Source: Pseudomonas sessilinigenes (GTDB lineage: Bacteria > Pseudomonadota > Gammaproteobacteria > Pseudomonadales > Pseudomonadaceae). From it: a stretch of DNA of 64,000 nucleotides. A program made the position numbers and the translations under genes. The stretch lies in contig NZ_CP027706.1 in assembly GCF_003850565.1 (NCBI RefSeq), forward strand, positions 4,092,001-4,156,000, read 5' to 3'. Positions 60,582 to 64,000 of the stretch are shown here, one piece after another; position 1 is the first letter of the stretch, and each line of letters opens with the position of its first letter. The notes below the pieces were generated by a model. It saw only the letters and a program-made list of their open reading frames with translations. It did no database searches and had not been told where the DNA came from.

Positions 60582-62009
60582 TCAGTGCTCGATATGCTCC
60601 TCGACCTTGCTCGCCCGGCGGCCATCGTTGGGCGACAGCTGGAGGAAGATCGCCGCTGCCAGCATCGCCATGATCCCGACCGTGAGGAATGTCAGCTGGA
60701 AGGCGCCGAGTACCGTGTCGACCCCGTCGTTGCCCACGGAGGCGGTGAAGCCGCCCAACAAGGCGCCAGCGCAAGCGACCCCGAGGCTCAGGGACAGTTG
60801 CGCCACCACCGACAACAGGCTGTTGCCACTGCTGGCGGCCGCATCGTCCAGATCGATCAGGGTCACGGTATTCATGGCGGTGAACTGCAATGAGTTGATG
60901 GCCCCCAGCACTGCCAGCATGCACAGCAGCAGCGGATAAGGCGTCTGCTCGCTGACCAGGCCCATGCTTGCCAGCATGATGCCCAGGGCCAGGGTGTTGC
61001 CGGTGAGCACGATGCGATAGCCCAGGCGTTCGATCAATGGCCGGGCAATGGACTTGGCCAGCATGGCGGCCGCCGCCAGGGGCAGCATGCTCATCCCGGC
61101 CTGGGACGGTGAGTAGCCCAGGGCGACCTGCAGCAGCAGTGGCACCAAGAATGGCAGGGCACCGCTGCCCAGGCGGGCGAACAGGTTGCCGAGGATGCCC
61201 ACGGCGAAGGTCCGTACCTTGAACAGCGAAGGGGCGAACAGCGGGTTGTCGATGTGCCCGGCTCGCAGCCAGTAGGCCGCCAGGCACGCCAGCCCGCCGA
61301 ACAGCAGCAACATCACCCGCAAGTGCGGCAGGTGCAGCTCGCCCAGGCCCTCCATGGCGATGGTGATCAGCACCATCGCCGCGCCGAACAGCAAAAAGCC
61401 CAGGCCATCGAAGCGCGTGCGCTCGCTGCCCCGCAGGTCGGGGATGAAGCGCCAGACCGCGTAGCAGCCTATGGCCCCCACCGGCAGGTTGATCAGGAAG
61501 ATCCAGTGCCAGGTCAGGTACTGCACCATCCAGCCGCCCATGGTCGGGCCGATCAACGGGCCCAGCAGTCCGGGAATGGTGATGAAACCCATGATCCGTA
61601 CCAGCTCCGAGCGGGGGTAGGCGCGCAGCACCACCAGGCGTCCCACTGGCAGCATCAAGGCGCCGCCCAGGCCCTGGATCACCCGTGCGCCGACCAGCAT
61701 GCCCAGCGAGCTGGACAGGGCGCACAACAGTGAACCGATGCTGAACAGCAGGATGGCCCCGAAGAAGATCTTCTTGGTGCCGAAGCGATCGGCGATCCAG
61801 CCCGAAGCCGGGATCAGCAGCGCCACGGTGAGCATGTAGGCAATGACCACGCCTTGCATGCGCAATGGGTCTTCCGCCAGGTCTTGGGCCATGGCCGGCA
61901 GCGCCGTATTGAGGATGGTGCCGTCCAGGGACTGCATGAAGAAGGCGATGGCCACCACCCAGGGCAGCCAGCGGGTGGTGGTAGCGTCGAGTGGCGTGCG
62001 TTCGGGCAT
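60582..62009 (-). CDS. MdtD-like MFS multidrug exporter (DHA2 family)
   Basis: Major facilitator of 475 residues with about 14 hydrophobic segments. It shows the DHA2 motifs: MQSLDGTILNTALPAMAQDL, GWIADRFGTKKIF (motif A), and VIQGLGGALMLPVGRL with the GPLIGPTMGGWM motif C. It is likely a proton-driven exporter in the inner membrane. No membrane-fusion or outer-membrane partner and no regulator is adjacent. The mdtD-type name is by similarity only. Confidence 0.88.
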   Translation of the reverse strand: MPERTPLDATTTRWLPWVVAIAFFMQSLDGTILNTALPAMAQDLAEDPLRMQGVVIAYMLTVALLIPASGWIADRFGTKKIFFGAILLFSIGSLLCALSSSLGMLVGARVIQGLGGALMLPVGRLVVLRAYPRSELVRIMGFITIPGLLGPLIGPTMGGWMVQYLTWHWIFLINLPVGAIGCYAVWRFIPDLRGSERTRFDGLGFLLFGAAMVLITIAMEGLGELHLPHLRVMLLLFGGLACLAAYWLRAGHIDNPLFAPSLFKVRTFAVGILGNLFARLGSGALPFLVPLLLQVALGYSPSQAGMSMLPLAAAAMLAKSIARPLIERLGYRIVLTGNTLALGIMLASMGLVSEQTPYPLLLCMLAVLGAINSLQFTAMNTVTLIDLDDAAASSGNSLLSVVAQLSLSLGVACAGALLGGFTASVGNDGVDTVLGAFQLTFLTVGIMAMLAAAIFLQLSPNDGRRASKVEEHIEH

Positions 62010-62068
62010 GGGACCTCAACAAGGGCAGCGGAAAGTTGCAAGCTCCAGGCTCGCAACTTGAGGCCGGT

Positions 62069-63406
62069 TTACAAGGTCAGCGTCAGGCGGCTGACCAAGG
62101 CCCCGGGCAGATGCATCGAGGCCGTCTGGCGCTGGCCGTAGGTACTGGCCGAAAGCAGCAGTTCGCGCTGCTCGGTGAGTGCCTCCAGTTGCGAACCCAG
62201 CAGGCTGTAGACACTGTCATCGAAGCGCATGGTGTTCACCGGTGCCTGGATCTCGCCGTTTTCCACCCAGAAGGTGGCAAAGCGGGTCATGCCGGTCAGG
62301 CGTGCTGCCGGCAGGTCCGAGTAGTTCAGGTACCACAGGTTACTGATGTACAGGCCGGTGCCCAGTTGCTTGAGGATGTCCTGCTGGGCCAACTGGCCGC
62401 CGGCCATGTTCAAGGCGCTGGGGTACTCGCTGCTGCCGGCGCCATTGGTGGCCAGTCCATACTCGGCGGCGCTGCGGGAGTTGATCAGGCGGGCGTCGGC
62501 GTTGCCGGCGGTGATCAGCGCCAGGTCGCTGCGCGGGTAGCCCTCGTCGGAGAACGCCGGGCTGAGCGAGCCGCTGACCTGCTCGCGCAGGGACACTAAC
62601 GGGCTGAGGGCGGCGTCGCCGGCATAGAGCTTCTGCAGGGCGCTGTGCTTGCTGGCGATGGACTGGGCCGAGAACCCGCCCCAGGCCAGCATGCTCATGA
62701 TTTCCTCCAGGGCCGCGGGGGCCAGGTAGGCGCGGTACTGCCCGGGGGCCAGGGTGCGCAGCGGCCTGCCGAGGAACTCCAGTTGCTGGCGGGCTTGGTC
62801 GAAGCGCTGGGCGAAGGCTTCGCTGCTCCAGGCATGCCCGGCATAGCTGGCCTTCACCGCTTCGCCATTGTCGTGGAACAGGCTGAAATCGAAGTTGAAA
62901 CTGTTGGCCTGATGCCAGCCGAACGCCCCGCTGGAGCTGGCGAAGCCGCGGCTGATGGAACCGGCGGCATAGATGCCCACCAGGTCCAGGCCGCTGGCCG
63001 CGTGGCCGATCTCATTCACTACCTGTTCGCTGTCCGGCAGCGGGTGTTCTTGCACACTCTGGGATTGCCAGTGGGTGTGGTTGAGCATCAGGTAGGGGTC
63101 GGCCGGCAGCAACGGCAGGGTTTCGCGCAGCTGTTGCAAGCCTTCGGCCAGGCGCTGGCGATCCACCTCGGGATCGTTGCTCAGGGTGATCCCGAGGTCG
63201 GCGTGGCGCCCGTCGTCGATCAGCTTGAAGCTCAGGCTGGCCTGCTGCACCTGCCCGGCCTGGCGCACCTTGGCGTGGTTGAAGCGGATGAATTCCGAAG
63301 ATTCGGCGGCGTAGCTGAGGGTGAATTGTTCCGACTCGCGGATCTCGTCCTTGAGCCACTGCACCAGCGCCTTGAATGGCTGGGCCTGATCGGTCGTCCT
63401 GGTCAT
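62069..63406 (-). CDS. TldE/PmbA-like metalloprotease-family protein
   Basis: TldD/PmbA-fold protein of 445 residues, starting MTRTTDQAQPFKALVQWL at the ATG overlapping the stop of the upstream gene. It lacks a HExxxH motif and so looks like the non-catalytic E-type subunit of a heterodimer. LVGIYAAGSISRGFASSSG is typical of the family. It is coupled to the partner gene at 63406. This tandem differs from the scattered canonical tldD and pmbA genes, so the target peptide is unknown. Confidence 0.85.
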   Translation of the reverse strand: MTRTTDQAQPFKALVQWLKDEIRESEQFTLSYAAESSEFIRFNHAKVRQAGQVQQASLSFKLIDDGRHADLGITLSNDPEVDRQRLAEGLQQLRETLPLLPADPYLMLNHTHWQSQSVQEHPLPDSEQVVNEIGHAASGLDLVGIYAAGSISRGFASSSGAFGWHQANSFNFDFSLFHDNGEAVKASYAGHAWSSEAFAQRFDQARQQLEFLGRPLRTLAPGQYRAYLAPAALEEIMSMLAWGGFSAQSIASKHSALQKLYAGDAALSPLVSLREQVSGSLSPAFSDEGYPRSDLALITAGNADARLINSRSAAEYGLATNGAGSSEYPSALNMAGGQLAQQDILKQLGTGLYISNLWYLNYSDLPAARLTGMTRFATFWVENGEIQAPVNTMRFDDSVYSLLGSQLEALTEQRELLLSASTYGQRQTASMHLPGALVSRLTLTL

Positions 63407-64000
63407 CAGGCATCTCCTCCGAATACATCGATCTTGCTGAAGACACAGGCTGGCGAGGCGTGGCCAACCCGGATCACCTGGTTGGGTTCGCCCTTGCCGC
63501 AATTGGGCGTGCCCAGGACCTGGAAGGTGCCACGGTTGCCGACGGCGCAGAGGTTGCGCCAGAACTGCGCGGAAATGCCCCGGTAGTTGGGGTTCTTGAC
63601 CACGCCCTTGAGTTCGCCGTTCTCGATCAGTTGGCCCCATTCGCAGCCGAACTGGAACTTATTGCGCGCATCGTCGATGGACCAGGAGCGGTTGGTGGAC
63701 ATCAGGATGCCGTGTTCGATGCCGCCGATCAGTTGTTCCAGGGACTGCTCGCCCGGCTCGATGTTGAGGTTGGCCATGCGGTCGATGGGCGCGCGGTTCC
63801 AGCTGCTGGCGCGGCTGTTGGCAACGCCGTCCAGGCCGCTGCGGTACTGCGACAGGGCACCGCCCAGGGGGCGTACCAGCAACCCTTCGCGGATCAGGAA
63901 CTGCTTGCTGGCGGCGGTGCCCTCGTCGTCATGGCCATAGCTGGCCAGCTCCTCGGGAATGTCCGGGTCGAAGGTCACGTTGAGCAGCCGCGAGCCGTAT
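63406..64000 (-). CDS. TldD-like metalloprotease-family protein, C-terminal part
   Basis: The last ~198 codons are in the window; the N-terminal part, where the zinc HExxxH motif would be, lies beyond the right edge. The visible part shows the TldD C-terminal half: DDEGTAASKQFLIREGLLV, then ANLNIEPGEQSLEQLI, and NPNYRGISAQFWRNLC near the end. Its TGA overlaps the next ATG (TGATG), so the two proteins should be made as a pair. Confidence 0.85.
   Translation of the reverse strand, partial: YGSRLLNVTFDPDIPEELASYGHDDEGTAASKQFLIREGLLVRPLGGALSQYRSGLDGVANSRASSWNRAPIDRMANLNIEPGEQSLEQLIGGIEHGILMSTNRSWSIDDARNKFQFGCEWGQLIENGELKGVVKNPNYRGISAQFWRNLCAVGNRGTFQVLGTPNCGKGEPNQVIRVGHASPACVFSKIDVFGGDA

Overview
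The window is a high-GC chromosomal segment from a Pseudomonas of the P. fluorescens complex (P. protegens/P. chlororaphis-like, inferred from gene content and order rather than from a marker gene). The genes are dense, codon use is uniform, and several REP families sit between genes. The backbone order gshB - pilGHIJ/chpAC - rsmE - bioA - cytochrome b561/YceI - rhlE - metF - ahcY - metK - tkt - epd - pgk - fba is, from memory, the order of the early PA04xx-PA05xx region of P. aeruginosa. No tRNA, rRNA, CRISPR array, prophage or insertion sequence was seen.

Layout. 1-10.3 kb: start of gshB, then the Pil-Chp chemosensory system of type IV pili (pilG, pilH, pilI, pilJ, chpA, chpC), without the pilK/chpB adaptation enzymes and with a shortened chpA. 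10.3-10.8 kb: a NADAR-domain protein. 11.0-19.3 kb: a complete malonate decarboxylase unit (mdcABCDEGH, then the madLM transporter, with the LysR gene mdcR convergent). 19.4-23.7 kb: a TrhA-like membrane protein, then a small amino-acid unit (LysR, DadA-like dehydrogenase, RidA-like deaminase, periplasmic binding protein). 23.8-30.6 kb: rsmE, bioA, cytochrome b561 plus YceI, RhlE helicase and an orphan solute-binding protein.

30.7-33.3 kb holds metF and ahcY behind a recognisable SAH riboswitch. 33.5-41 kb is a mixed block: thioesterase, CPA1 antiporter, EamA transporter, MAPEG protein, MltA, cytochrome c', DUF1090 and LigB. At 41.0-43.3 kb metK is paired with an ArsR-methyltransferase fusion of the SahR type, with a perfect operator-like palindrome upstream. 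metF, ahcY and metK therefore make up much of the activated-methyl cycle, apparently under two different SAH sensors. 43.5-49.9 kb is a central-carbon run: transketolase, erythrose-4-phosphate dehydrogenase, phosphoglycerate kinase (one-base frameshift in a G run), two small lipoproteins and class II aldolase.

49.9-64 kb holds a PL7 alginate lyase, a REC-PAS-GGDEF-EAL protein, a YgjP-like metallopeptidase with a winged-helix protein, ElaA acetyltransferase, a solute-binding protein, a YccS-like membrane protein, a flavoprotein, the DbpA helicase, an MdtD-like exporter and a tandem TldD/PmbA pair that runs off the right edge. The points most worth following up are the dual SAH control of the methyl cycle, the apparently exported DNA ligase LigB, the pgk frameshift, the reduced Chp system, and an unexplained structured gap at 35.2-35.5 kb.
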